Assembly (NCBI GenBank): GCA_009746045.1 | Contig: RPFO01000022.1 | Coordinates: 624,036 to 688,035 of the forward strand | Length of the DNA: 64,000 nucleotides | Direction: 5' to 3' | Source: Mesostigma viride | Taxonomy: Eukaryota > Streptophyta > Mesostigmatophyceae > Mesostigmatales > Mesostigmataceae | Part shown: positions 49,431 through 60,451 of the stretch, piece after piece | Layout: every line of letters begins with the position of its first letter | Numbering within the stretch: the first letter of the stretch is position 1 | Notes under the pieces: generated by a model | What the model was told of the DNA's origin: nothing | Database searches by the model: none | What the model saw: the letters and a program-made list of their open reading frames with translations, nothing else | Made by a program: the position numbers and the translations under genes

Positions 49431-49731
49431 AGAGCCAGACTGGAAACTCCAAGGACAAGGAGTAGATTGTCGTCTTGTTGACGACGGCAACGAGCTTGCC
49501 ATTTCGCTCTTGTCGAGCTGATAACGAATGTAAACGTGATATAAATTTTAATGAATTCGTTTATGCAGTATAAACGCGTCAATGCATGATGAAAACAATT
49601 TTCATTCGTCTCGAATGCAGTTCTAACTATGGGTTAAAATCCAGAGTAAACCTCTTATGCATCGACACAGGTCGTGTGGGATTCTTGCATAGGTCGTCTG
49701 AGTTTCCAGATTAATAAACCCTAACACTCTG
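49431..49731. other. AT-rich stretch between last PLV gene and right TIR
   Basis: No gene seen. The sequence is AT-rich and ends where the inverted repeat begins (49,732). Confidence 0.6.
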
Positions 49732-50542
49732 CACACCCCGCCGCGCGGCCCTCGCCGGCTCCCTCACCCTGCGAGGACATGGCGAAAAATTGGGCGGTCT
49801 TTTCTTAAGAGTAAGTACGTGCAATTTTTCGCCACATCCAACAACCCACGCCACCTCAGCGCCGGCCAGTGGGGGAAGGTGGCGAAAAATTGGGCGTTCT
49901 TTTCTTAAGAGTAGTACGTGCAATTTTTCGCCATCACTCTCACACCTTGACAAACACCTCCTATGACCCGCGCCAAGGGGTGGCAGGTGGCGAAAAATTG
50001 GGCGTTCTTTATATAAGAGTAAGTACGTGCAATTTTTCGCCATCACTCTCACACCTTGACAAACACCTCCTATGACCCGCGCCAAGGGGTGGCAGGGTGG
50101 CGAAAAATTGGGCGTTCTTTATATAAGAGTAAGTACGTGCAATTTTTCGCCATCACTCTCACACCTTGACAAACACCTCCTATGACCCGCGCCAAGGGGT
50201 GGCAGGGTGGCGAAAAATTGGGCGTTCTTTATATAAGAGTAAGTACGTGCAATTTTTCGCCATCCTTGTCACACCCCCAACACACACCCTCACAATTCTG
50301 CCAGGGGTGGTGACAGATGCCAGCCTAAATGTCACAAGCTTGGTGAGCAGTGGTGGCAGGCGGGCACTTATGTTTTTTGCAAGTGGTTTAGGGTTTTAGG
50401 GTTTAGGGTTTAGGGTGAGACCCCCTCCTAGGCCGCGGTCACTATAGGGTCACTATAGGGGTGGCAGATGCCAGCATAAGGGTGGTGCACTTCTCCTAGT
50501 CGCGATGACGGAATGATGACGGAATGATGATGGAAGCTACTT
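49732..50542 (-). repeat. PLV right terminal inverted repeat
   Basis: Inverted match of 23,911-24,823. It has five hairpin units (starting near 49,780, 49,880, 49,989, 50,099 and 50,209), the TTTAGGG telomere-like block at about 50,389-50,419, the CACTATAGGG pair, and the outer GGAAGCTACTT end at 50,542. Small differences from the left arm (one unit fewer, a few indels) show independent drift. Confidence 0.9.
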
Positions 50543-51613
50543 AATTAATTAATTATCAACATCACTCCGTTGGGAGTAAATGTAGCACTGTCATATCAGA
50601 CCCTGAGAAGGGGCATATGGCTTTTAATACATTCTAGGCTACTTCATGCAAGGGTGGGAATGTAAGCTACCCCTGCTCTAGGTGCACCAGGGCACCTGCA
50701 CCCTCATGTACGTCTATCACGCTATGCCCGGGTAAGGGGGGAGCATGCCATGTGGGAGAAGATCATCATGGCTATACAAAAACTAGAGCGTGGCATCTCA
50801 GCAGAGAGCAGCGGTGTGCATGGGGAGCTCAGCATGCAGCCAGCGTGCGACCCACGGCTGCCACATCTGCAGCAATGGGCGTCACGTGCTGTGAGAGGGC
50901 GGCGTGGAGGTGGTGGACGAAGGTGGATTCGGTATGTAATGGGGGCGGGGTGCAGAAGGTCCTCGGCCGAGCGCTTAGTGAGGGTAATTAAGAGAGCTGC
51001 GAGCTGAAGGCGGGGGCGAGACCAGCCGGCCAGGTTGGTCGACGAGTCTGATACGCGGTGGGAATACCGGCCGTCAGCTCCGTTGCGGAAAAACTGGGTG
51101 TTGAAATGGAGTTGCTGGCACAGGGCCAGCAGTGAGGCGTGTGACCCGTAAAACACGAGCTCCAGTATCTTGATGGGTGGCATGTCGAAAAAGGCAGGCC
51201 TGTTGGCGTCGAAGGTGGTAAAGAGCCTATCAACGTCAAAATCACGCTCAGACCAGCCAGGTTCGCCTGGGCGACTGCGCTTTGGGTCAGGCGATGCAGA
51301 GGGCGAGGAAAGCCCGGGAGGGTTCTGGGCGACCACCAGTGCGCGACAAGTGTCACCACTGCCTTCCGGCCCTGATGGCGAAGCTGCAGCCGGAGCTGCA
51401 GACGTATTTTCATTGCCGAGCGCAGCCGTCAGGCTGCGTTGCGTCGATATGGGCGTTTGCTCATCGTATATTGCGTAATAGCGTCGGAAAATTATATCAG
51501 CATGTGCGTCTTAGAAAGACGAAGCGATTGTGATATTCACGACTAAATTCGGTGCTCAAACGTGAAAGTTATGAGCTCCGCCGTCAGCCATGGCTACCTC
51601 GTGGCTCGTGGCT
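50543..51613 (-). mobile_element. ORF1-only (TTAA)n-tailed retroelement, internally deleted copy
   Basis: The 3' end (AATTAATTAATTATCAACATC onward, 50,543-50,770) matches 21,724-21,960. The 5' leader (51,470-51,613) matches 23,560-23,703 almost exactly. The middle is shortened: ORF1 keeps its head (PSGPEGSGDT, PSASPDPKRSR) and a few helices, then breaks. An extra AT just after the start codon shifts the frame. Its tail abuts the PLV right end, so one or the other used the TTAA tract as insertion site. Confidence 0.75.
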
Positions 51614-53340
51614 AGTAGCTCTGGATATGTAACACATATATCCCTGAGAAGGGGCAATGATATGGTCATTTTATGGCATATGATGGGACATTTTAGGCGA
51701 CAACCTGCAGGTGGTAGGTGTAAACTGCCACCTACCCGGGGTACGTGCACAACTGAGGCCGCCCGGTGCACCTGCACCACCATGCATGTACTCGATCCAG
51801 CAGCTTTGCAACGTTGCGGACATATGGGGTGGAAGATGATCATGGCTACTTAACCCTTCAATAATTGTACTGAGTCCGTTTTCGTGGCGCCAGTTGAACT
51901 GGCGCCACTCTAACGGACTGAGTTTGTGCGCCTTGCAGGCGCCGCGCCAAAAATAATTTGATGGTGCCACCTGGCGGGGTTGAAAGATCTAGACGTCAGC
52001 TTTCCGTAGAGCACTTCAGACCGTACTTTGGACACCTGGCCAGGGAGATATGCTTGAGCAAAGTTAGGGTGGTACCATGGTCCAACGGGACCGACGTGCA
52101 TGAAAAATATTGACGCGCACGGCTATGGCGGTGCACACAACTGACTGGTACGAGAGAATAGCTTGACATAATGGACTCAAATTTTGTAGGCATGATTTTT
52201 AAGTCATAAAAACCTTATACCCCTAGCCATGGAACGTTTGAAGATGCGTAGATGGGTCTCGGGGTGCTGGTAGGCGCAGCAAATCATGTTAGCGGCCATG
52301 CAGGCGGTGACAGTGCGAGTGCTGCATGTTGCTAGGCGGAAATTTTCGAGATATTTGCGCATGGATAAACGTTTGACGTTGTCCCCAACCAGATTTGCTA
52401 GAACTGGCAGACTGCAGGAAAGGCTCGAGGCTACGTCCATGAATCGGGCGTGCTGGCTCCCGCAGGAAAAGGTAATCTGCTATTCCGACCTGGTACGTTC
52501 TAGCCTCCTAGCGTGTTCCGTTAACCGTATATGGTTGTATTATCGTTTCTAACTAATATCAGGGTTATAATCGAGGGCGTGTGATTGTCATTTTGTTGTT
52601 TTGCTGCCTCTACGCATCGGCTTGTCATGGTTGTGGAATACCATCAGGTCAAGCAGATTTTGGACCATGTTTGGTCGCTGTTAGCTGAGGCTGCATCGGA
52701 AATAGCGTGATAACGGTTGGTATTGGTTAGTAATATGGTAAATGTGATTACCCAGTGCTTTTCCTGGCTCAAATAGCCCGAGAAAAGTTCTTTTCTGACC
52801 AGTTTTAGGCATGGCTTCTGGTTTTGCTGGCCAACGCCCACCTTCTTATATTGCATCCATGGCATGTGACAAACATGGAGATACCCAATACCTGTTTGCA
52901 TGGAAGCATTACCAACGTGTTCCTTTTGTTTTCTTTATTGCTGCAAAGAACGTGGAGGTGTTTTGTCATTCATTGGGTGCGTTATTGATGTAGCTCCTTG
53001 CCACCCCTTTGACGCGCGCTTGAGGCCTTGATTAATGAGCCTTTCACCTATTTTTTAGCATGGTCTTGTGTCTTATATGCTGGCTTATCTTAGGTTCCAC
53101 GCTGGGCCAGTGGCTGGCCTCGACGACGACGCCCGCCGCCAGCGTGCCATGCAGCCCCTAGCTGTCAGCCCGCAGCCCGGCTGGCCGAACGAGGGCTGAG
53201 GCCAATGGCCGCACGACCCACACGCTGGCAGCTGGCACCCAGCTGACAGGGCCTCGTAGGAGGCAGTATCTGCGCACCCAGAGGCGCAATCCGTAGTTTG
53301 GCACAGAGCCAGGTATAGCCTAATTGACAGTTAGCTACAC
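51614..53340. other. Non-coding repeat-rich stretch
   Basis: No gene seen. Patches between about 51,850 and 52,560 (for example CTGACTGGTACGAGAG and GGCATGATTTTTAAG) resemble the interior of the hAT-type element at 2,590-3,240, so a decayed relative of that element probably lies here. The last part leads into the RING/RT element. Confidence 0.45.
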
Positions 53341-53346
53341 CCTTGG

Positions 53347-55124
53347 CTAGTCATGCGCTATATACTCTGCTTGGACCTGCCTCGCCCTGGTGACGGTCTC
53401 TGCCGCCTCCCTGCTTGCGGCCACGTCTTCCATCAAGCTTGCATCGCCACGAGCTTGCACGCGACCTCCGCCACCTGCCCCCTTTGCCGGGCCGCGGTCC
53501 TTTCCCCCTTGCCTCCTGGCGTTCTCCCGCTGGGGCCCTCGCCCGTGTCCGTGCGCCGCCAGTCCCACGCGCCTGCCCCGACACCTGCCTCCCCTGTGCG
53601 TGGTCGTGGGTCGCGCGCCGGCTTGGCTGCCTCCTCCAGCGCCCCCCTCCCGGCCGTGGGGGCCGTCGACCGCGCCGGTCTTGTCCTCGGCTGCCACGAG
53701 CCCTGCTGGCCGCCCGGCGGCCGGCCCCGCCCTGGGTTCCGCTGCAGCTGTATACGTTCCTCTGGCTGAGGGTGCTCCCGACCCCTCCCCCTCTCGACCC
53801 GGGGCGGCCCAACCGGGTGGGCGCACCCCCTCATGCAGATGGCTTCCATTATTGCCAAGTCGATGGTCCCCTTGGTGACCCGTGTGGCGCGCGCCTGCCC
53901 AACCGGAATTCGTTGCTGCATGGTGCACATTCGGGCTTCCCACCCCCACATCACGGAGGCAGCCATGCGCGCCATGGACTGCTACCGCTGCACGGCAACC
54001 CATTGCCAGCGGATTTTTTTGATCCACGGGCGGTACCAGCATGAGCGGCAGTGCCGCCGCGCCAAACCCCCCATGCAGAACGGCCTGCATGCCCGGCGGC
54101 CCGGCGGCCGCACCGGCCTCCCGGTCCGGGGCGGCCCCTCGGTCGGCCCCCGCCCCTCCACCGGCATCGCAGGGTACGAGCGATCCGGGGGACCTCTCGG
54201 CAGGCTGGGCATTCCTGGCCGCGCTCCCTTTTGCCGCCTGTGCACGCAACCCTTGCATGACGCTCCCGGACGTCCCTCACCGCGCCCGGAGCTTGTTTAC
54301 GCGCTGCGCCTTGCTTTCCCTGGCCCGGATGCATAGTCACCCTCTCGACGAACTCGGCCACAAGCTGTTTCTCGTCACCCCCCGGCTCCTCTTAGCGCCG
54401 TTGGAGCGCCCGGGCGTGCGTGGCGTACAGGGTGCTCGCTGCCGGCGGTTCCTCCTCGGGGATTGGGAAGGGCTGTGGGCGCTGCAGCCTCCGGCCTCCA
54501 CCCGGGTGTCGGGGGCCGCCTCCTTTGCCCGGGTGGAAGCTGACGTCATGCGGTTGGTGAAGGTAGGTGAATTGAGCCGGGCCATGCAAAAGCTCAATGA
54601 ACTGACCGCGTTGGCTCCCTCCCGACTCCCCCGACCCTGCAGGCTTTGCGCGACCTTCACCCCGACGAACCTGCCTTTGCGGTGCCCCCCCCGGCCACCC
54701 CCCCGCCCCCGCCTATTGTCCTGGACCTGGACATCTTCATGGCTGCATGTGCTGAAGGATCTGCCGAACGCCTCCTCCACCGGCCCGGCCCTCAGGCTGG
54801 CGCTACGAGCACCTCTCCGTGATGGCGGGCCATGGCGGGGCGACCGCACTCTTTGTTTGAGGCTGCCGCCGACTTGGCCGCGGGGTCCCTGGCCCCCGCG
54901 GCGCGCCCTTGGCTGGCTGGGGCACGCCTCATTGCCCTCCTGAAAGACGACGTCCCCCCGCCTGCTGGCCGCGTTCGTCCCATTGCTTGCGGCGAGGTCC
55001 TACGCAAGCTGGTGAGTAAGGTCATTTGTCGCCAAAAGGCCCCCGAGTTTCGCGCCTACTTCTGCCCCAACCGGAGTGATACTGAGGAGTCCGTCGCGGC
55101 CCAGCTTGGCGTCGCCACCAAAGG
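53347..55124 (+). pseudogene. Retroelement with RING and zinc fingers, then RT start (truncated)
   Basis: The first frame encodes a RING-H2-like finger (CRLPACGHVFHQACIATSL ... CPLCRA, 53,353-53,490; its first Cys pair is degenerate). A Pro/Ala-rich linker and further Cys/His clusters follow in other frames around 53,840-54,090 (for example CYRCTATHCQRIF). Near 54,890-55,030 the RT N-terminal signature ARLIALLKDD and GRVRPIACGEVLRKLVSKVI appears, followed by a QLGVATKG segment. The reading is scattered over three frames and stops where an LTR begins at 55,125, so it is dead. GC content is far above that of its neighbours. RING plus zinc fingers ahead of RT is known in some non-LTR elements. 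Confidence 0.6.
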
Positions 55125-55823
55125 AGTTAACGCCAAGCGCATTGGCGTGTTCCTGATTCGGCATATCTCTGCGATTCCAGCGGCACCGGAACGAGTTCAT
55201 TCCGACAAGTATCAAGAAAGTTATGGTGTTCCAACTTCCCGGTCGCGCGCGCGAGCCGGCTGTTCTTCTAATTCGTGCGAGAATATGTGCCGACGGCATA
55301 CTGGGCCGACAGTAATTCCTGGGCTGACAGGAATTACCTAGGTGCTGTACCTACGACGGTATTGGATTAATACGTCGTACGCAGGAAATAGGAACCTTAA
55401 CCTGTGGTCTGTTGGTACCGCAGGCTTAGAACTGGACTTCTATAGGTGCAGACGCAATAATCACTGTGGACTGTACTCTGTGGTCACTGTGCCTGTATGG
55501 CAGACCTACTGTATAGGATCTGGGCGCTGTACAGGTTGTGAATACTGTACCGGGAGTGTTAATACTGAGCAGGCCCTCCGAGGCTGCTCAGGCCTAGCAA
55601 AGCACAGTGCACAAGTATATAAAGAATATGCTAGTGCCAATTGGGCATCTCTTGCGAGCCCGCCTCACGTGTGTTGCCTTGACTTGGCAAACTCGTGTCT
55701 AAGCCTCAAGCATCTGAGTGCTGTAACACTATCCAATTTTAACAAAGCTCCGTTCCAACCACATTCACACATTGCTGCATTGCAACCATAATTCCTTATA
55801 CATTGCGTTTAAAAACGTTAACT
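55125..55823 (+). repeat. 5' LTR with AGTTAACG...CGTTAACT ends
   Basis: 699 bp bounded by a perfect 8-bp inverted pair, AGTTAACG and CGTTAACT. A TATATAAAG box lies near 55,617, suiting a promoter. Only one copy is in the window, so it is called from its ends, its content, and the gag that follows. Confidence 0.6.
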
Positions 55824-55860
55824 CAAATTACAAGCAGTCTCGACGGAACGACCAGGAGGG

Positions 55861-56208
55861 TTGTTGCTGTGTGCTGCGTGCAGCGTTGACGACGTGGTGA
55901 AGCTCGTCGGGTGTCGAATGGTGCAGGAAGAACAGCGGCAGCAGGATTTCCGGTTTTCTCGGCAGTCTGCTGGTGGTTCCATATCGCCTGAATTGCGTCG
56001 TGTTGTTCGAGATTTATCCTTATTGCTTGCAGATCGGCCACCTGTTGATCGCAACTTTGCGCAATTCGTCGACGACCAGGTCGAGGATTGGGAGCGCATT
56101 TTGCAACACGTCCGGACCATCGTTGTTCCGGCACACCGGAGCGCCGACGACATCGAGCAAGAGCTGCACGGTCTGGTCGGAATACAGACTGTGATCACAG
56201 CCCGTTAG
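55861..56208 (+). CDS. Possible extra ORF between LTR and gag
   Basis: A helical, charged product (ELRRVVRDLSLLLADRPP, FVDDQVEDWERILQHVRTIV) starts soon after the LTR, in the same place as the extra ORF of the Copia-like element at 37,696-38,403. No sequence identity can be claimed by eye. Frames overlapping downstream to 56,700 are GC-rich and uncertain. Confidence 0.35.
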   Translation: MLLCAACSVDDVVKLVGCRMVQEEQRQQDFRFSRQSAGGSISPELRRVVRDLSLLLADRPPVDRNFAQFVDDQVEDWERILQHVRTIVVPAHRSADDIEQELHGLVGIQTVITAR

Positions 56209-56961
56209 TCGACCGGGTGCGTGCGGAGTTGGTGGCCAGGCGAGGAGGAGCTGCGGAGCCAGCTGGTGCGGTGCGACGAGAGTTCGTGCAGGCAGCGGCG
56301 GGTGTGGGCGCACAACGTGCGTTCGCAGGCGTAATTGTCGACGAGGGATTTGCAGCGGGACCAGTTCGACGTGAGCGACGAGGGGCGGAGCGCTACAGGC
56401 GGCTAGCAGAGGTCGAGGCGGCTGATCGAGGAAGCCATCGCTGGAGGTCAGCGTGCGACACGAGTCGACAGGAATCCGGAGCGGAGGAGAGTTCCTCTTC
56501 AGGAATTGCCCCAACCTCTTCGCGTTCGAGTGACGCAGTGGGAGGAGTTCGCCCCTCAGGGTTACGACAGTGACCTTGAGGTGGGCGCTGTGGGGGTCGC
56601 TGATCTAAGCGACGAGGAGCTTGGCGACCGCGAGGTGCCAAGGTATAACCCGCGGGGTGGTAACGACGGGTTGTCGCCTGTTTTAATACTACACCAACGG
56701 TGACGACGCTGTCATCGCGGGCCGACAGCGGGCTGACGACGGTGCTGCTGGCAGCAGGGTGCCAGAGCTCATCAGTGCATGTGAGCGACAGCGACATGCA
56801 GCGACAGCGACAAGGAAAACCAGGTGGCGCCCGCGGGTGACCGTGGTGGGCTTGACTAAGTGGTAACACTTGTCATCTTCCTTCTTGTTCAGCAACGTAT
56901 ATTGCTTTAATTGCTGTTTGGCCACTTGGCTGACCTGTAGCAGACCTGAACAAGGCCCATC

Positions 56962-57548
56962 ATGAGCGAGGGAGCATCTGACCAACGAGGGCGTGGTGCA
57001 GGCTTTGAGCGGCGCGGCGCTGATATGGATGGACGCGATGGACGAGGTGGAGGCCCGGCGCTAGGGGACCAGGCTGGTCTAGCGGATGATCAGAGCAAGG
57101 GGTCTCATGCAAGGCGGTCAGAACGCGCCAGCAGCAGGCCAAGCAGCGCCTAGGCGGCCGACCGTAGCCGAGGGGTACGCGGTACTAAGCCAATTTCAGT
57201 CCATCAAAGACAATTGGCAGCCCCGGGACGCTGAGAGGATGCTGGAGGACATGAACTTGTACACGGACATCTACACCGGTGACAAGCTTCGCATTCTGGC
57301 GTCTAGTGCCTACATACGGCAGTCGGCAAGACGGCTGTTCAAGTTCGTCCGGGAGCTCGACATACAGCGGGGGATACCTGGGCCGCGTTCATGACGCGCC
57401 TCAGGGTGTTCCTAAGTGATAAGAGGACCATAGATGGTTCTCACCTGAAGCAGGAGTACCTGGACTACAAGCCCATCAAGGGGCAGTTGGTGGTCCACGC
57501 CTTTGAAGACTTCTGCAAGCTGAGGGAGGACGCCATGGCCAAAGGTTT
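56962..57548 (+). pseudogene. Gag of the plus-strand LTR element, frameshifted and cut
   Basis: ATG at 56,962 opens a Gly/Arg-rich head. The frame moves near 57,080 and again near 57,371, where GGGGG precedes ATACC. The helical core (RMLEDMNLYTDIYTGDKLRI, RRLFKFVRELDIQRG, then TWAAFMTRLRVFLSDKRT and FCKLREDAMAKG) is a capsid-like Gag. It is broken at 57,549 by the gypsy LTR. Confidence 0.6.
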
Positions 57549-58122
57549 TGTTACGTCCTGGCTCGACTCTCTCCCAAACATCTCGCCTAACATTACCTAA
57601 ACTAGTGATGAGGCCCCTACCTAGGAGTGAGGAGCTATATTGGCTTTAAGACCTAGGACGCGACGACGCTGCTTCTCAATGCATTCCCTTATAATACGCC
57701 ATATACCGAATAAGACCAGGGTACTACGAAGGAAACAATACTACACTGCCGTGACCCAAGCCTAGATGTGTTAATTCATTTAACACACGCCGAGTGCCAT
57801 TCACGAAGGACAACTGCTGCATGAATGATCGCCGACAGGCGTGTATGCTCGGGCCGACATCGACCCTCGCCCACAGGACCAACGCACGTCCACAAGGTTC
57901 ACACGCAGGATAAAAGGACCACTACTAAAGTACGCAGCGCGGCGCGACTGCACCGAACCACCATACTGTACAATTGCCACGTCACAAGGCCCGGTACCGA
58001 CCGGCCAAAAGGTCCTTACTACACGTAAGCCTAGGAAAGTCAGCGAACTGCTCCGGAATGGCTGAGGCAACAAGGGACCTAATTTACGTCCGTAACAACA
58101 ACAAAAGTTACGCGACGTAACA
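57549..58122 (-). repeat. 3' LTR of the gypsy element
   Basis: 574 bp with ends TGTTACG...CGTAACA (plus-strand left TGTTACG at 57,549; right CGTAACA ending 58,122). The right end is next to a purine tract on the minus strand, as expected for plus-strand priming. Confidence 0.65.
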
Positions 58123-58490
58123 CCTCCCCCCCACAAAGGTAGGGAGCCCTCTCCCTACGCACAGGGAGGAAACCAAGGGATAGGAAACCTAATGCACCCA
58201 GCACACACCAACACAATCGGCAGGCCATCCAAGATACAAAGCACCAACGTATTAACTCGGTCTCCACCACCACGCCGAGAGGTGTAGGGTTAACCAGCAC
58301 CAAGCCTGGTGGTAGGTTCCCCTAACTGCCTGGAACAGAGTCCTTGCCGGGGGGACGGCACTGGGCAGGACACACAGAGTAAACAAATCAGTACCAAGGA
58401 CCAAGAACGACCAGTCAACTGGCCAGAATATGAGGGCGACTCTATATACCGGAGGGACAACACCCTCAGGTCGGGCCTAAGGCCCTCTAT

Positions 58491-59429
58491 CTAGTTGCCA
58501 TCAGTCTGGTAAGTGCCACGCGAGGCCAGCAGAACATCCAGATACGCATGGTAGTGGGCCACATCATCGGCATTGTCATGCCTATCTACAGTGAGGAAAA
58601 CATCGGCCCACACGCCATCAGGAAAAAGACCCAGAAAGGCCCAGTAATACCTATGCTGCGTAAGAACGACCTGGCCACGGGCCCAGTCCAGGAAACCACA
58701 GGCAAAGAGGCGTAGGAAAGGCTCTACCGCGATCAAGCAGAGAGCCCGCAGGAGTAGGCGATGATACCGGATCCGAGAGCGCAAACCCGTCGGGAAGAAC
58801 AGATCTACCAGGGGCTCCACGTCAGACGGCCACATCCGGATGTGCCGAACCTCACGGAAGCGCCACCGACGGGCACACTGTCGCGACCCGAACGTCTCGA
58901 GGTAGTCGCTAGCCCGAGGAGGAGGATGGCCACGGGAGTCCAGACCCTGGCCCGGGATGGGCGCTGGACGACGGGCATCCCACTCTAGGATGGGCTGGAG
59001 AACCGTGCTGTACGTAGCACCCGGCACCACAGGAAACTCTACCGTAAGGGCATCTGAGGCCATAATGCCCAGAGGCGGAGGGTAAGCCCACTGGAACCCA
59101 CCGTAGGTGTCCAAGTCATTGTGACGCCTAGCCCAGCGATACAGAACGCGCCGAACCAGGATCTCGCCCTGGAACACAGGATCAGCTAAAATAACCATAT
59201 CGAAAGGAGGCCGATCAGTCTCAATGGGTAGGCCACGGTCCCGCGGCGCCCGACACACCTGGGAGAACCCGAGGGACATGGGCGAAATGGCAAGCTCGGC
59301 GGAGGCGCGCGGCAGGTCACACTGTCGGCAGGCGTGCGCAGACATACCGTACCCAAGGACAGGCGTGTCGCGCGACTCCGGCGTCGCATGCACCACAGAA
59401 GGGGCCCGATCCCGATCGCCCTCGGACAA
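58491..59429 (-). CDS. Unknown 312-aa ORF downstream of gypsy pol
   Basis: ATG at 59,429. The product has many Arg and aromatic residues, a CRQCDLPRASAE start region, then LVRRVLYRWARRHNDLDTYGGF and HIRMWPSDVEPLVDLFFPTGL. There is no transmembrane segment typical of an envelope protein and no recognised fold. It lies where env or accessory genes sit in some gypsy elements. Together with the Pro-rich frames upstream (59,443-60,066) it may be one frameshifted protein. Confidence 0.45.
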   Translation of the reverse strand: MSEGDRDRAPSVVHATPESRDTPVLGYGMSAHACRQCDLPRASAELAISPMSLGFSQVCRAPRDRGLPIETDRPPFDMVILADPVFQGEILVRRVLYRWARRHNDLDTYGGFQWAYPPPLGIMASDALTVEFPVVPGATYSTVLQPILEWDARRPAPIPGQGLDSRGHPPPRASDYLETFGSRQCARRWRFREVRHIRMWPSDVEPLVDLFFPTGLRSRIRYHRLLLRALCLIAVEPFLRLFACGFLDWARGQVVLTQHRYYWAFLGLFPDGVWADVFLTVDRHDNADDVAHYHAYLDVLLASRGTYQTDGN

Positions 59430-59442
59430 CTCCCGGAGGGAA

Positions 59443-60442
59443 TCAGCAGCGCGGGTGGCGCGGGATCAGGGCGCTGGCCCGAACAACCGCAGCCAAAGAC
59501 CGCGGGGCCGAAGGGACAGGGGCCGAAGCAGGGGTAGGAACCGGCACAGACGCAGACGGCGCCGGTACAACAGGAGGTCGCGTCGGACCTGCTGCCGGAG
59601 GGGGTCGCGACGGACCCGCCACCGCAGCTGGCGCTCCGGTCTCCGGTGGCGGCGCACCCCCAGGCCACATGTTGAAAACAGGGCCCGTAGGGACAGGCAA
59701 TCCGGCATACGACTGGTTACCATCCAAGCTCCAGTCGGGCACCGGAATCCTCTGCGGAGGACCACCCTCCCAAAGCCTGGGAAGACCGCCCGGGTCGCTA
59801 AAGAAACCCCGCGATGGCGGCGCTGGCGCTGTGGGGGCCCGGAAGCGACGACGGCGGGCGCGGCCGCTGGGGCGGAAGACTCGCGCAGAGGCGCAGGTAC
59901 GTCGGTAGCAGGCGCAGAGACAGCCGGAGGCGTAGGAGCCGCAGCAACAGAAGAAACCGCAGCTACCGAGGGCTCGCACAGCGCGGCGAAACCGTAGGCG
60001 CCGAGGCAACCGAAGGGGAAGGGGGCACAGATACAACAGACACCCCACCTGGCGTGGCTGGAGCATGCGCCTGGGCCGCCATGAAGGCCCCGAAAGCCGC
60101 GGTCAGGGACTGGATCTGTGCCTGCATCGCAGAAACAGTCGCCGAGAGAGGATCAGGCTCACGATCCGAGCCCAAAGGGGTAGGCTCCACCGACGCGCGC
60201 CGGGTCGACCGTGGTGAAGACGGGACAGGGGAAGGAGCCGACACTGAGGAGGAGGACGCTGCAGGGGAGGCCGAATACTCTGGCGTGTACTGTGCCTCGA
60301 CTGGTGCGTCCGTAGGGGAAGGGTCGCCAAATGCTACTCCCGCTGTCTGGTCCGCGATCTCCATGAACTCGACCGCCCGTAGGAGGTCACAGGGGTTGTC
60401 ATCTATATCTGCCTCGCCCTCGCCCGGAAGCCAGGGGAACAC
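59443..60442 (-). pseudogene. Frameshifted Gag-like or accessory ORF block in gypsy element
   Basis: The frame from 60,442 has a Ser/Pro-rich part and a short coiled coil (SATVSAMQAQIQSLTAAFGAF) as in gypsy Gag N-termini. The path then passes to the frame at 60,066-59,443 with DPGGLPRLWEGGPPQRIPVP and a long Pro/Ala run. It directly abuts the integrase zinc domain, and the integrase catalytic core is missing. That suggests a deletion or recombination that brought a second, gag-like region here. Confidence 0.4.
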
Positions 60443-60451
60443 CTCCAGTAG

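Larger units (their letters stand above)
23911..50542. mobile_element. Integrated Polinton-like virus (PLV) with terminal inverted repeats
   Basis: Inverted repeats of 913 bp (left) and 811 bp (right) bound a gene set with a minus-strand replication/integration/packaging arm and a plus-strand virion arm. Subtracting the 7.8 kb retrotransposon leaves about 18.8 kb, within the PLV range. Hallmarks are the double-jelly-roll capsid protein, an FtsK/HerA packaging ATPase, a probable penton, a tyrosine recombinase and a primase-helicase. There is no protein-primed PolB, retroviral-type integrase or adenain-like protease, which argues against a canonical Polinton/Maverick. Both ends abut TTAATTAATTAATT tracts, perhaps a target duplication but ambiguous because of the simple sequence. 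At least six single-base frameshifts plus the insertion mean this copy cannot make virions as written, unless some shifts are assembly errors. Confidence 0.88.
55125..57548 (+). mobile_element. LTR retroelement, plus strand, 5' part only
   Basis: It begins with an LTR (55,125-55,823), followed by a leader, a helical ORF, and gag. It is cut at 57,549 by the gypsy element, so its pol and 3' LTR must lie beyond the window or be lost. Its left end interrupts the RING/RT element. AGTT...AACT LTR ends and a similar gag link it to the Copia-like element in the PLV. Confidence 0.65.

Noticed and set aside
23911-50542. Canonical Polinton/Maverick transposon
   Set aside because: No PolB, rve-type integrase or adenain-like protease is found; a tyrosine recombinase and a primase-helicase are present instead.
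23911-50542. Virophage or giant-virus fragment
   Set aside because: The gene set and inverted repeats fit a complete PLV; no giant-virus core genes or virophage-type protease are seen. A virophage-like lifestyle cannot be excluded from sequence alone.
50722-51336. 204-residue minus-strand frame taken as an intact gene
   Set aside because: It is an out-of-frame fragment of an internally deleted ORF1 copy with a shifted start.
53347-54258. 303-residue open frame on the minus strand
   Set aside because: It is antisense to the RING/zinc-finger element in very GC-rich DNA; composition is Gly/Ala/Arg-rich with no domain.
55342-55791. 149-residue plus-strand frame
   Set aside because: It lies wholly inside the LTR at 55,125-55,823 and has no domain.
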